Below are positions 36,308 through 46,500 of a DNA stretch of 64,000 nucleotides, piece by piece. This stretch comes from Methyloglobulus sp. (lineage in GTDB: Bacteria; Pseudomonadota; Gammaproteobacteria; Methylococcales; Methylomonadaceae). Positions within the stretch are counted from its first letter, which is position 1. Each line of letters opens with the position of its first letter. Position numbers and translations under genes: made by a program. The DNA is taken from the NCBI GenBank assembly GCA_013141505.1, contig JABFQX010000031.1:56548-120547 (forward strand), in the 5' to 3' direction. Under the pieces are notes generated by a model. The model did no database searches and was not told where the DNA came from. It worked only from the letters and a program-made list of their open reading frames with translations.

Positions 36308-39176
36308 CATATTAAACCGTCATTCCGGCCCGGATTGCCGGAATGACGCATCGGTTAAGGTAAAGAAACCGAATAGCCATAAACCCCTTATAAATGCATC
36401 AGCCCTTAATGCCCTCACCACTGCCGCCCTGGTTTTGCCAGGCTTGTTCTCACAGCCAATTATTGCCGCCGAAGGCGATGAGGTGGATTTCCAGTACAGC
36501 CACTACCAGGAAGGTAAGCGGGATATTGCTATTACCGGTGCTGACCCCAATGATGGAAACCTCATCAAAGGGACAAAAAGTTTTAACCCGATCGAAGTTG
36601 ACAGCTTGCATGGTCATGCCAACATTACCTTAACTGATCGAGTAAAATTCGCTTTCAACTATCTTCAGGATACCTGGGGCGGGGCGACGCCTACAGCGAC
36701 TATGCCTTTTTCCAGTTCAGGGGCTAATTATGCAGTTAGGTCGTTGAATCGTCCTAACACCTTGGTGGGAGCAACGCCGTTTGTCTTGATATCAAGTACC
36801 TATACGGACTTTAACTTTAAGCCATTACAGCAAAACTTGGATCAAAACACAGGTGAATACAAATACAACAAAGATTCAAAATTAACGCATGTTATGTCTA
36901 CGGCATCGCCGGAAACCCGCAAGCAAGGGGATTTCAAGCTAAGTTACGACTGGGATAATGCCGCCTTAAGTGTTGGCGGAGGAATTTCAATTGAAGACGA
37001 CTACGATTCTCGTTTTGGCAATATTGGTGGGCGTTTCGATTTCAACCAAAAACAAACAACCTTGAATGTCGACTTGAGCTATACCAATAGCTATACCCAT
37101 GCCATCAGGGATCACGATAGCTATGTATTACCAACTTTAGTGCCTGAGAACCAATATAAAGAAGGCACGGAAAATGAAGGCGATTTATTCCATGGCACCC
37201 GGCAGGATTGGGCAACACATATTGGTTTAACCCAGGTCTTAAATAAAGATGCCATCATTGGCGCAGACTTTAGTTACAGCCGGAGTACCGGCTATCTTTC
37301 GAATCCGTATAAAGGCGTTAGCATAGTTTTCGTCGATCCGAACCCGGAATTCCAACAGATTTTTCAGCTGCCTTCAGGGGTTTACGCTGGCTCCATCAGT
37401 ACTTTTTATGAAAAACGACCGGAAGCACGCACCCAATACAGTGTAGGAGGGCGTTATATGCAGTATGTTAATGCCTTAGATGCCGCGCTCCATTTTAACT
37501 ACCAATTTTCCGCTGATGATTGGAACATTCAGTCCCATACCTTCGATGCCGATTGGGTGCAACCTTTAGGTAGCGGCTGGACTGTGACGCCGCATGTCCG
37601 TTATTACTCTCAAGATGCCGCAAGCTTTTACACGCCTTACCTTGTTACCCCGCAAGCAAGCAATGTGACCTTATTCCGCGGTAGCGATGGCCAAGATTAC
37701 CGGCAGTTTTTTGATCCCGATACTTTTGAGCCTTATTATGTTGATAATCAAGGCCGCCGGGCGCCTTCATCAGTTTCGATTGATCCCAACGGAAAAAACC
37801 AAACTTTCGACGCAAGTAAATTGCCAGCCAATTATTCCAGTGACCAGCGATTGTCGGGTTTTGGCACCTTGAGCGGTGGTGTCACTATTGCCAAACAATT
37901 TGCCAAAGGCATGACCCTGGAAACCGGTTTTGAATATTATACCCACCAGGGTGGTCTAAAAATTGGCGGTGGCGGTGAAGCCAGTTATGCGGATTTTGAC
38001 TACTGGCTGGCGAATGCCGCCTTGAAAGTGAATCTGGATACTTTGTCATTAAGCCACCGCGTCGATTCAGGCCATGCCGGACATAATGACCATCATACCC
38101 ACGGAGTCCATGCCCCGGCCGGTGTGATGTTCGACCACATGCTGCCTTCTGGCAGTTTCATGGTCGGTTACCGCTATATGTGGAACAGCCAGGGCGGCAA
38201 CATGCTTAACGGCACGGAAGCCGTCAACAATGCTGGCGTGGTTGGGGGCGGCTGTACGGAGCCAAATAGTTACGGGTGTTTCCTCACCCCAGATTCCATG
38301 TCCATGAGCATGCACATGCTGGATTTAATGTACGCACCAACAGATTGGTTAACCTTGATGTTGATGCCGCAATTTGTCGACATGAACATGGAAATGAGGC
38401 CAGTCTTGTCTTCGACAATTGGGACTGTTGTAGGGGATAGCCATAACCTAAATGGCCACTATACCCATCATATCCAGAATGCCCATGAAACCGGTGGCAT
38501 CGGCGATTTGGGGATGTATGCGTTGTTTAAAGTACTAGATAACGGCACACATCATCTTCATGCGACGGCGGGCTTCAGCGCGCCCACCGGCGATGTCAAT
38601 ATCCAATTACGACGCAATCATGCTATTGACGGCGGTTTTATTGATTATGGTATGCAGTTGGGTAGCGGTACCTGGGATTTCAAGCCCAGTATTACCTATA
38701 CCGGACACTTAGATGAATTTTCCTGGGGCGCGCAAGCTAACGGCACTGTGCGGATGGAAGGCAAAAACGAATCCGGCTATCGCCTTGGCGATATGTTCCA
38801 AGGCACGGCCTGGGGCGGTTATAACCTGACCAGTTGGCTGACGGCTTCTGTGCGGGGGGTGTATACAGTCCAGGGCAGTATTCAAGGCCAGTTTACCGGT
38901 TCGGAAGGCGGGCAGTTTTCGCAACCCAACGGCAAATTCCAAGGGGCAGACGGCTTAACCAGTATCTATAAATACGGCCCGAACGATTACCCTGCCAACT
39001 ACGGTGGCCGCTTTTGGGATGTCGGCTTTGGCCTAAGCGCAGTGGTTCCCGGCGATGGTTTGTTAGGTGGCAACCGTGTCAGCGTGGAATGGCTGCAACC
39101 GGTGCATACCGATGTCAACGGCTATCAACTTGACAGGGATGGCACGTTGTCGGCCACCTGGAACGTGATGTTCTAG
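36294..39176 (+). CDS. DUF3570 outer-membrane protein fused to a Met/His-rich barrel, copy 2
   Basis: From the GTG at 36294 the protein has 960 residues. The N-terminal extension 'NILNRHSGPDCRNDASVKV' comes from a palindromic repeat; then the signal core 'LNALTTAALVLPGLFSQP' and mature 'EGDEVDFQYSHYQEGKRD'. The DUF3570 region, His-rich linker at about residue 590 ('HAGHNDHHTHGVHAPAG') and Met-rich second domain ('MSMSMHMLDLMYAP', 'FVDMNMEMRP') follow as in copy 1. It ends 'ATWNVMF'. Variable loops relative to the paralogs lie at about residues 130-200 and 450-500, as expected for surface loops. Confidence 0.88.
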   Translation: MAVINILNRHSGPDCRNDASVKVKKPNSHKPLINASALNALTTAALVLPGLFSQPIIAAEGDEVDFQYSHYQEGKRDIAITGADPNDGNLIKGTKSFNPIEVDSLHGHANITLTDRVKFAFNYLQDTWGGATPTATMPFSSSGANYAVRSLNRPNTLVGATPFVLISSTYTDFNFKPLQQNLDQNTGEYKYNKDSKLTHVMSTASPETRKQGDFKLSYDWDNAALSVGGGISIEDDYDSRFGNIGGRFDFNQKQTTLNVDLSYTNSYTHAIRDHDSYVLPTLVPENQYKEGTENEGDLFHGTRQDWATHIGLTQVLNKDAIIGADFSYSRSTGYLSNPYKGVSIVFVDPNPEFQQIFQLPSGVYAGSISTFYEKRPEARTQYSVGGRYMQYVNALDAALHFNYQFSADDWNIQSHTFDADWVQPLGSGWTVTPHVRYYSQDAASFYTPYLVTPQASNVTLFRGSDGQDYRQFFDPDTFEPYYVDNQGRRAPSSVSIDPNGKNQTFDASKLPANYSSDQRLSGFGTLSGGVTIAKQFAKGMTLETGFEYYTHQGGLKIGGGGEASYADFDYWLANAALKVNLDTLSLSHRVDSGHAGHNDHHTHGVHAPAGVMFDHMLPSGSFMVGYRYMWNSQGGNMLNGTEAVNNAGVVGGGCTEPNSYGCFLTPDSMSMSMHMLDLMYAPTDWLTLMLMPQFVDMNMEMRPVLSSTIGTVVGDSHNLNGHYTHHIQNAHETGGIGDLGMYALFKVLDNGTHHLHATAGFSAPTGDVNIQLRRNHAIDGGFIDYGMQLGSGTWDFKPSITYTGHLDEFSWGAQANGTVRMEGKNESGYRLGDMFQGTAWGGYNLTSWLTASVRGVYTVQGSIQGQFTGSEGGQFSQPNGKFQGADGLTSIYKYGPNDYPANYGGRFWDVGFGLSAVVPGDGLLGGNRVSVEWLQPVHTDVNGYQLDRDGTLSATWNVMF
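36319..36347. repeat. Palindrome translated in the DUF3570 copy 2 N-terminus
   Basis: 'GTCATTCCGGC' and 'GCCGGAATGAC' flank a seven-base centre. The sequence is a common type of bacterial intergenic palindrome and differs from the one at the same place in copy 1. Confidence 0.85.
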
Positions 39177-39188
39177 TGGGCGATAACT

Positions 39189-39302
39189 ATGAAAATGATT
39201 AATTGTTTAGCAGGGTTTTTGGTGCTGGCGCAACTGTTTGGTTTAGCTTATGTCCGTTCCAAAAGCCTTGGCGGCGCAACAATAGAGGCTATGTGTGACT
39301 AA
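39189..39302 (+). CDS. Possible 37-residue hydrophobic peptide before DUF3570 copy 3
   Basis: An ATG at 39189 opens a frame of 37 codons, 'MKMINCLAGFLVLAQLFGLA' then 'YVRSKSLGGATIEAMCD', ending TAA at 39300-39302. It begins 12 bases after the stop of copy 2 and overlaps the GTG start of copy 3 by eight bases. It takes the place of a DUF4266 gene and looks like a degenerate signal peptide or lipoprotein stub, or a leader that couples translation. It is too short for the ORF track. A single Cys (residue 6) precedes the hydrophobic core, so it is not a normal lipobox. Confidence 0.45.
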   Translation: MKMINCLAGFLVLAQLFGLAYVRSKSLGGATIEAMCD

Positions 39303-42021
39303 GAAAATTATACCGAATAACCAAGTTTTAAAGAAGTTAACTACAGCAGCTCTGGTACTGCCTGGCATGTTGTCTCCCGTATCGGCTACTGGTGCCGAAG
39401 GTGACGAAGTGGATTTCCAGTACAGCCATTACCAGGAAGGCAAGCGGGATATTAGCGGCCTAACCTTCGATAGTATTGACGGAAGCCAGCGTGTCACCAA
39501 CGTTAAATCATTCAATCCAATTGAAGTGGAAGGCCTGCATGGCAGCGCAAAAATTAGCTTAACCGACCGTGTTAAATTCGCGTTCAATTACATCCAGGAT
39601 ACCTGGGGTGGGGCAACGCCGATCTCTACTGCGCCTGTTGGTTTTAACATGAACTCATTAATTCCTAACGCTGATGCAACGGCCATAGTCGGCGCGTCGC
39701 CTTACATTCAGGGGGCTGGGGGTGCCAATCTGGATAAAAACTTAAACCCGTTAGCGCCCATCCCTAACACTTTTGATCCTACCGGCCAGCAAGTCTATGG
39801 CAGAGATGACAGGGTGACCCATGTGATGTCCTATGCGTCCCCGGAGACCCGCAAACAAGGCGATTTTAAGTTAAGTTATGACTGGGACAATGCGGCGGTC
39901 AGCGTCGGCGGCGGAATATCAATTGAAGACGATTACGAATCCCGGTTCGGCAATCTTGGCACACGCTGGGATTTTAACCAGAAACAAACCACGTTAAACG
40001 TAGACTTAAGTTACACCAACAGCGAAACCAACGCCGTGTTGGATCATGACGCAACCGGGTATTTGAATCCAGTCAACTATTACACACAAGGGTTTAATCA
40101 GCTTGAACGGTTGGAAGATGCACCTTATACGACGACAATGCACGGCAATCGTCAAGATTGGACAACGCATGTTGGCCTGTCGCAAGTGCTCAATAAAGAT
40201 GCGGTGGTCAGTGGTGACATCAGTTATACGCGCAGTACGGGCTATTTATCCAATCCGTACAAAGGGGTCAATATTGTTTTTGTTGATCCAGCTAACCAAG
40301 GCTGGCTTTATCCCGGCACCAGTTTCGCAGGAAGTCTTTATGCGCTTCTCGAGCAGCGGCCTGAGGTACGCAACCAATGGAATCTGGGCGGACGCTATGT
40401 GCAATACATCAACCCACTCGATGCCGCAGTGCATTTCGATTATCGCTTTTCTGCCGATGACTGGGGTATCCAGGCGCATACCTTCGAAGCCGATTGGGCC
40501 CAGCCATTGGGCAGCGGCTGGACAGTTACCCCACGTATCCGTTATTACTCCCAAGATGCCGCCGATTTTTATACACCTTGGTTAGTGACCCGGCAAGCGT
40601 ATGAACCAAAAACCGATGCCAACGGCAATAATGTCGGCTTGCCTTACGATGCCAAAAAATTCAGGAATCTTGCCAACCCTTCAGCCGATTATTCAAAATA
40701 TTTCTCTAGCGACCATCGCTTGTCAGGTTACGGCACATTAAGCGGCGGCGTAACCGTGAGCAAACAATTTGCGAAAGGACTGACGCTTGAAACCGGCTTT
40801 GAATATTACACCCATCAAGGCGGGTTAAAAATTGGCGGTGGCGGTGAGGGCGCTTATGCCGATTTCGATTACTGGTTAGCTAACGCCAGCTTAAAGGTAG
40901 ACCTGAACGCTTTGTCGCTGAAAGGCGGTAGCGACAATCAACTGCATTCGGGTTATGTACATCATCATGCCAGCCATGAACCCGCTGGAGTTATGTTCGG
41001 GCATACATTGCCAAAAGCCGGGGATTTCATGGTGGGCTACCGCTATCAATGGAACAGCCAAAGCGGCAATATGTTGCAGGGAAGCCAGCCTGTTAATGAT
41101 CAAGCTATCGTCGCTAATGGTTGCCAAGGTATCCGTAGTTTTGGTTGCTTCGCCGCACCTGACAGCATGACGATGAACATGCACATGCTGGATTTGATGG
41201 TCGCCCCTACCGATTGGTTAACCCTGATGTTGATGCCGCAATTTATGGATATGGGTATGTCCATGCGTGCACTGGAGGGGGCTCCAGATGCTTATAACAC
41301 CCTGGGTATGAACTTGAACGGACATCTTAGCCATCATCTGCAAAACACCCACGAAACCGGCGGTATTGGCGATCTGGGTATATACGCCTTGTTCAAAGTA
41401 TTTGATGACGGCATTCATCATTTGCATGTTACGGCGGGTCTTAGCGCCCCCACTGGCGATGTCGATATCACAATGCGCCGCAACCATCAAATCGACGGTG
41501 GCTATGTTCATTACGGGATGCAGCTCGGCAGCGGCACCTGGGATTTCAAACCCAGCATCACTTATACCGGAAACATCGACCAATTCTCCTGGGGCGCACA
41601 AGCCAATGGTACGTTGCGTATGGAAGACAAAAACAAATCTGGCTATGCCTTAGGCGATATGTTCCAGGCCACCGCGTGGGGCGGTTATAACCTTACCCAT
41701 TGGTTGACGGCTTCCGTGCGCGGTGTCTACACCCTGCAAGGCGCAATTGACGGGCAGTTCATGGGTTCTGAAGGCCAGTTTTTTCAGGCCGACAGTTATT
41801 CTTCTAGCAGCAGCTTAAAATTCGGCCCCATGGATTACCCCGGCAATTACGGAGGTAAATATTGGGATGTCGGGTTTGGCTTGAACGTGGTCGTGCCGTC
41901 CGGAGACTTTGCCGGTAACAGGTTAAGCGTGGAATGGTTACAGCCGGTAGACGATAACGTCAATGGTTATCAACTGGACAGGGTGGGTGAGTTGAATGCG
42001 ACTTGGGGATACGCGTTTTGA
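39295..42021 (+). CDS. DUF3570 outer-membrane protein fused to a Met/His-rich barrel, copy 3
   Basis: The GTG at 39295, six bases after AGAGG, gives 908 residues. Here the N-terminus is short ('TKKIIPNNQVLKKLTTAALV') with no inserted repeat and no DUF4266 gene before it. Mature 'EGDEVDFQYSHYQEGKRDI', the DUF3570 region, a less His-rich linker at about residue 550 ('LHSGYVHHHASHEPAG') and the Met-rich second domain ('MTMNMHMLDLMVAP', 'MDMGMSMRALEG') follow, ending 'ATWGYAF'. It probably shares a transcript with copy 2. Confidence 0.88.
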   Translation: MTKKIIPNNQVLKKLTTAALVLPGMLSPVSATGAEGDEVDFQYSHYQEGKRDISGLTFDSIDGSQRVTNVKSFNPIEVEGLHGSAKISLTDRVKFAFNYIQDTWGGATPISTAPVGFNMNSLIPNADATAIVGASPYIQGAGGANLDKNLNPLAPIPNTFDPTGQQVYGRDDRVTHVMSYASPETRKQGDFKLSYDWDNAAVSVGGGISIEDDYESRFGNLGTRWDFNQKQTTLNVDLSYTNSETNAVLDHDATGYLNPVNYYTQGFNQLERLEDAPYTTTMHGNRQDWTTHVGLSQVLNKDAVVSGDISYTRSTGYLSNPYKGVNIVFVDPANQGWLYPGTSFAGSLYALLEQRPEVRNQWNLGGRYVQYINPLDAAVHFDYRFSADDWGIQAHTFEADWAQPLGSGWTVTPRIRYYSQDAADFYTPWLVTRQAYEPKTDANGNNVGLPYDAKKFRNLANPSADYSKYFSSDHRLSGYGTLSGGVTVSKQFAKGLTLETGFEYYTHQGGLKIGGGGEGAYADFDYWLANASLKVDLNALSLKGGSDNQLHSGYVHHHASHEPAGVMFGHTLPKAGDFMVGYRYQWNSQSGNMLQGSQPVNDQAIVANGCQGIRSFGCFAAPDSMTMNMHMLDLMVAPTDWLTLMLMPQFMDMGMSMRALEGAPDAYNTLGMNLNGHLSHHLQNTHETGGIGDLGIYALFKVFDDGIHHLHVTAGLSAPTGDVDITMRRNHQIDGGYVHYGMQLGSGTWDFKPSITYTGNIDQFSWGAQANGTLRMEDKNKSGYALGDMFQATAWGGYNLTHWLTASVRGVYTLQGAIDGQFMGSEGQFFQADSYSSSSSLKFGPMDYPGNYGGKYWDVGFGLNVVVPSGDFAGNRLSVEWLQPVDDNVNGYQLDRVGELNATWGYAF

Positions 42022-42153
42022 CATCCCTTCGACTCCGCTCAGGGAACGTGCATTAAGCTCAGGGAGCGTGATTTCAGATCGGGGAACGCAAGCGAACATC
42101 TCTGCCGTTCCCTGAGGAGTTTCATTTGCGTTCCCTGAGCGGAGCCGAAGGGA
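42022..42153. repeat. Palindromic repeat core (family A type)
   Basis: 'CCCTTCGACTCCGCTCAGGG' at 42025 pairs with 'CCCTGAGCGGAGCCGAAGGG' at about 42134, with further 'CTCAGGGAGCGTG' and 'GCCGTTCCCTGAGG' repeats in the loop. It starts two bases after the stop of copy 3. The rest of the 314-base gap to 42335 shows no gene. Confidence 0.8.
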
Positions 42154-42335
42154 ACTATAAAAATTTGGCTTCAAGGCGGAAGCCGTTGTGGGTGGCAGGT
42201 TATTGATCAAGTTGTCGCCATTACTGTAACAGCCGAGCTGTTCTCGGCTTAATTGGGCTTGCAGATTTAGGAAATATGCACCCATTCAATAAATTTGCCG
42301 TTGATAATTAGATTAACGGCACATACGAGGTATGA

Positions 42336-42875
42336 ATGATGAACAAGCTATTTAAATTACTAAGCGTTTTATTTTTGGTGTCAATTTACGCTGGCACGGC
42401 TTTGGGGCATGGGGAAAAAGTGGACTACTTTATTCCAAGAAATCTACCTAAAATACTCCCGCCGACTACCGCTGCCGTGACCGATGTGTGGTCAATAACC
42501 TGTACAAAAGGGCCCGAAAAACCCGACGATCCTATTGTAACCCCCACCCGGCTGGCATTCCATGTTCAAGACCTTAGTCCGCCACTAAGTGCGGCAACGG
42601 TTAGTGTCAAGGCAAGTAAACTAGGTTTCCCATCAACACCGTCTTACACCGATGCCACCGATGGCAATAGTCAATATGATACCGGCAGTAATACTGTCTT
42701 CCATTATTTGAACGGTGGGGTAGGCGTTTATACGCTGAGTGTGACTAAATCAGCAACGACTACACCAAGTAAGGAGAGATACCGTGTGCAATTCCATTGT
42801 TGGAACAATGCCCAAGGGCATTCCACCATAAAATGCACCAAGACCGGGGAAGGGGAGGGAAAGCAGTTATGTTGA
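42336..42875 (+). CDS. Secreted His-first protein, distant relative
   Basis: The 179-residue precursor has a signal peptide ending 'YAGTALG', giving a predicted mature start 'HGEKVDYFIPRNLP'. Later 'VWSITCTKG' and 'RYRVQFHCWNNAQGHS' align in position with the Cys-containing blocks of the proteins at 27857 and 29082, so I place it in the same family. It has two extra Cys near the C-terminus ('STIKCTKTGEG', final Cys). ACGAGG precedes the ATG. It lies between DUF3570 copies 3 and 4. Confidence 0.75.
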   Translation: MMNKLFKLLSVLFLVSIYAGTALGHGEKVDYFIPRNLPKILPPTTAAVTDVWSITCTKGPEKPDDPIVTPTRLAFHVQDLSPPLSAATVSVKASKLGFPSTPSYTDATDGNSQYDTGSNTVFHYLNGGVGVYTLSVTKSATTTPSKERYRVQFHCWNNAQGHSTIKCTKTGEGEGKQLC

Positions 42876-42898
42876 ACATATGAGTAGCCTGTCTAAGC

Positions 42899-42923
42899 CG
42901 AACGGGTCAGGTTAACCCGTTCG
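42899..42923. repeat. Short palindromic repeat (family C)
   Basis: 'CGAACGGGTCAGGTTAACCC' continuing GTTCG, followed by ACAGAGGTTTTTATG; may double as a weak terminator for the gene at 42336. Confidence 0.6.
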
Positions 42924-43062
42924 ACAGAGGTTTTTATGAAGCCAGTTGCCTGTGTTGCAAACCTCGGCCTGTTTCAACTTTGTGGAGTGACAAACCTTGA
43001 ATACGCTAAAGTTCACAAGTGTCTCAGAGGGTAAGGTTGGTCACTTTTCCCCACATGAAACA

Positions 43063-43259
43063 TTATTGATATGGCGTTATCAAGTTTTAACTTCCCTTCG
43101 GCTCCGCTCAGGGAACGTGCATTAAGCTCAGGGAACGTGCCATCAGCCCGGGGAACGCAAGCGAAAATCCCTGCCGTTCCCTTAGGGGGTTCGTTTACGT
43201 TCCCTGAGCGGAGCCGAAGGGTATTGCAACTACTTAAAACATTAATTGGCCGAAGCAAT
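43063..43259. repeat. Palindromic intergenic element, enlarged copy (family A)
   Basis: Outer arms 'TTATTGATATGGCG' and 'TTGGCCGAAGCAATGA' enclose 'CCCTTCGGCTCCGCTCAGGG' and 'CCCTGAGCGGAGCCGAAGGG', with extra internal 'CTCAGGGAACGTGC' units. It fills much of the 482-base gap before DUF4266 copy 3. Confidence 0.8.
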
Positions 43260-43357
43260 GACCCAGGCTCCGACGTACCTGCAGTACCCAACAAGGGCAT
43301 AAATGGAAACGAGAACTTACCAAGAACAGATTACCTAACCCAATAAGGTGGACAACC

Positions 43358-43588
43358 ATGAGATTATTGAAACAACCGACACACACGTTATCGGCAGCCT
43401 TAATGATAGCATTAACACTAACGGCCTGCGCTCCGGTGCAACCGTGGGAGCGGGGCAACCTTGCCAAGCCACAAATGGCGTTGGATCCCTATCCGTTGCA
43501 AAGTGCATTACGGGCGCATAATTATGGCAGCCGCGAGGCGGCGGCGGGCGGCAATGCTGCACAGGGGGGTGGTTGTGGCTGTTATTAA
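43358..43588 (+). CDS. DUF4266 lipoprotein, copy 3
   Basis: The 76-residue precursor has lipobox 'ALTLTACAPVQPWERG' and a mature part identical in pattern to copies 1 and 2, ending GGGCGCY. AAGGTGG precedes the ATG. It overlaps the GTG of DUF3570 copy 4 by 14 bases, in the same geometry as the other two pairs. Confidence 0.92.
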   Translation: MRLLKQPTHTLSAALMIALTLTACAPVQPWERGNLAKPQMALDPYPLQSALRAHNYGSREAAAGGNAAQGGGCGCY

Positions 43589-46500
43589 ATCAGGTAGGGT
43601 AGGCAGCAAGCTGCCCACCGTTTTAGGTCAAGGGTGGGCAAACGATAAAGCCGTTTGCCCACCCTACCAGCTAGGGTCGTGTTCCCATACAGAGCATAAG
43701 GACAATAACAGTGTTAAACCCGTAGGTGGGGTTTGCTTAATGGACATAAAAAATGGTCGCGTAACCCAACAAGCGAAGCCGCCGAGTGTTGGGTTAGTGC
43801 TAACGCCTAACCCAACCTACGCAGGCCTGTCGTGTAGGGTGCATTCCATGCAGCCAATGCGGTGCGTAAAACGCACCCCCCTACCTACTCACGGCGAGCG
43901 TGGGAACAATAACAATAAAATAGTTATTCAGAGAGGTGTTAAGGATAGCCAAATCGTTAAGACTTCTTTACATGCCTTAACTGCCGCCGCCCTGGTGTTG
44001 CCGGGGATGCTGGGGCAAGCTGCCTGGGCAACCGAAGGCGACGAGGTCGATTTCCAATACGGCCATTACCAGGAAGGCAGCCGGAATATTACGGCAATAG
44101 ATTCAAATGGTAATTTTCTTGATCAAAAAAACCCTAACCCGATTGAGGTGGAAAGCCTGCATGGTCACACCAAAGTCAGCCTGACCGACCGCATAAAGTT
44201 TGCTTTTAACTACGTGCAGGATACCTGGGGCGGGGCAACTCCCATTGCCACCGGCCCGGCCGCAATGGGCTACAACAGTGCGTTGCAAGCGCCGGATGGC
44301 AAAATCCTGTCAGGGTCGTCGCCCCATTTCGATTCTTCACGAGGCCTGGTTGACAAACACTATCGGGTCTATACACCAATGTACAGCCCAGACTTTAGCT
44401 CAGTCGAATATAAACCGGATAACAGCTTGACCCATATTATCGCTACTGCCTCCCCAGAAACCCGCAAGCAGGGCGATTTTAAGCTGAGTTATGACTGGGA
44501 CGATGCGGCAATCAGCGCGGGCGGCGGCATCTCTATTGAGGATGACTACGAATCCCGCTTTGGCAACTTGGGCGGGCGCTGGGATTTTAACAACAAGCGC
44601 ACCAGCGTCAATTTGGGGCTGAGTTATACCAATAGCCAGACCAATGCCATACTGGATCATGATGCGTTGCCCTATATGCAAGCAGATAACTATTTTGTTA
44701 ACCATACCAACAAAAGAGTAAACGTAGATGATCCCAAAATTATATCCGGCAACCGCCAGGACTGGACGGTTAACGCCGGGGTCAGCCACGCCTTAAGCCA
44801 AGAAACCCTTCTGGCCGCCGATTTTGGCTATACCCGCAGTACCGGCTATATGTCCAACCCGTATAAAATCACCGAAGCCATGTTCATCAACCCGGATGAT
44901 TTTCAATACAGTGATTATACCAGCCCAAATTACATGGCCGGTTTTCTGGAACGTCGCCCGGAAGTGCGTAACCAATGGAACGTGGGGGGGCGGTTTGTGC
45001 AATATATTGAGCCGCTGGATGCCGCGCTGCATTTCGATTATAAGTTTTCCGCTGATGACTGGGGCATCTACAGCCATGATTTTTCCGCAGATTGGGTGCA
45101 ACCCATGGGCTATGGCTGGACGGTGACACCCAGGGTGCGTTATTACTCGCAGGAAGTGGCCGATTTTTACCACTCTTACTTGGTTGTCGGCAAAGCCTAC
45201 CAGGATGTTGATTTCAACGATCCGAATGCCGATTTAAATGCCAATGCCAGAAACCTTCCGGCACATTTTTCCAGCGACCAGCGTTTGTCTGGGTTTGGGG
45301 CGTTAAGCGGCGGGGTCACAGTTGAGAAAAAATTTGCCAAAGGCCTGAGTATAGAAACTGGCTTTGAATATTTCACCCATCAAGGTTCGCTAAAAATTGG
45401 CGGCGGCGGTGAAGGCAGCTACGCGAATTATGATTCTTGGGTGGCGAATGCGGCGTTAAAGGTGGATTTGGATGCTCTATCCACCCACATGATGCAGGCG
45501 ATGGGCGGTATGGATCATTCTGTCCACGGCGGACATGATACGGCAAATATGGATCATAGCGGGCATGATATGGCGGCTATGGATCACTCAGCCCATGCAG
45601 GACACGGCGGACATCATCACGGGGTGCATGGCCCCGCCGGGGTGATGTTTGACCACATGCTGGCGAATTCTGGCGATATGATGGTGGGTTACCGCTACAT
45701 GTACGCCAACCAAGCCGGACACATGCTGCATGGTGCAAACGAGGTCAGTGATCAGGCGGTAGTCGCTGGCGGCTGCGGCCCCAATCCTTGCTTTCTGACC
45801 TCCGGTGACATGGTGATGCACATGCACATGCTGGATTTGATGTACGCACCGACCGATTGGCTGACCTTGATGGTGATGCCGATGTGGATGGATATGAACA
45901 TGTCCATGCGGCGATTGGACGGTGCGCCGCCGGATGAGGAGGCCAATAACAATGTCGGTAATAACCCTCTTAGTAGTGCCCACATTCCTCACCACCTGCA
46001 AAACGGCCACGAAACCGGCGGTTTCGGCGATTTGGGAATGTACGCTTTGTTCAAGCTATTTGATGACGGCATGCACCACGCCCATTTTACCTTTGGCTTA
46101 AGTGCACCGACGGCGGATGTCGATATTCAACTCAACCGTAGGCACCAAGTGGACGGTGGCTTTATCCATTACGGGATGCAGCTCGGTAGCGGCACCTGGG
46201 ATTTCAAACCCAGTTTGACTTACACTGGCAAGCTGGACAAATTTTCCTGGGGCGCACAGCTTAATGGCACGGTGCGGATGGAAGACCGGAACAAGTCTGG
46301 CTATCGACTGGGTGATATGTTCCAGGCGACCGCTTGGGGCAGTTATAATGTCCTGGATTGGCTATCTGCGTCCGTACGCGGGGCGTATACCTTGCAAGGT
46401 GGGCTTAATGGGCAGTTTAATGGCTTGGTCAATCAATTCGGGCCGATGGATTACCCGCAAAACCACGGCGGTAAATTTTGGGACGTGGGCTTTGGCCTGA

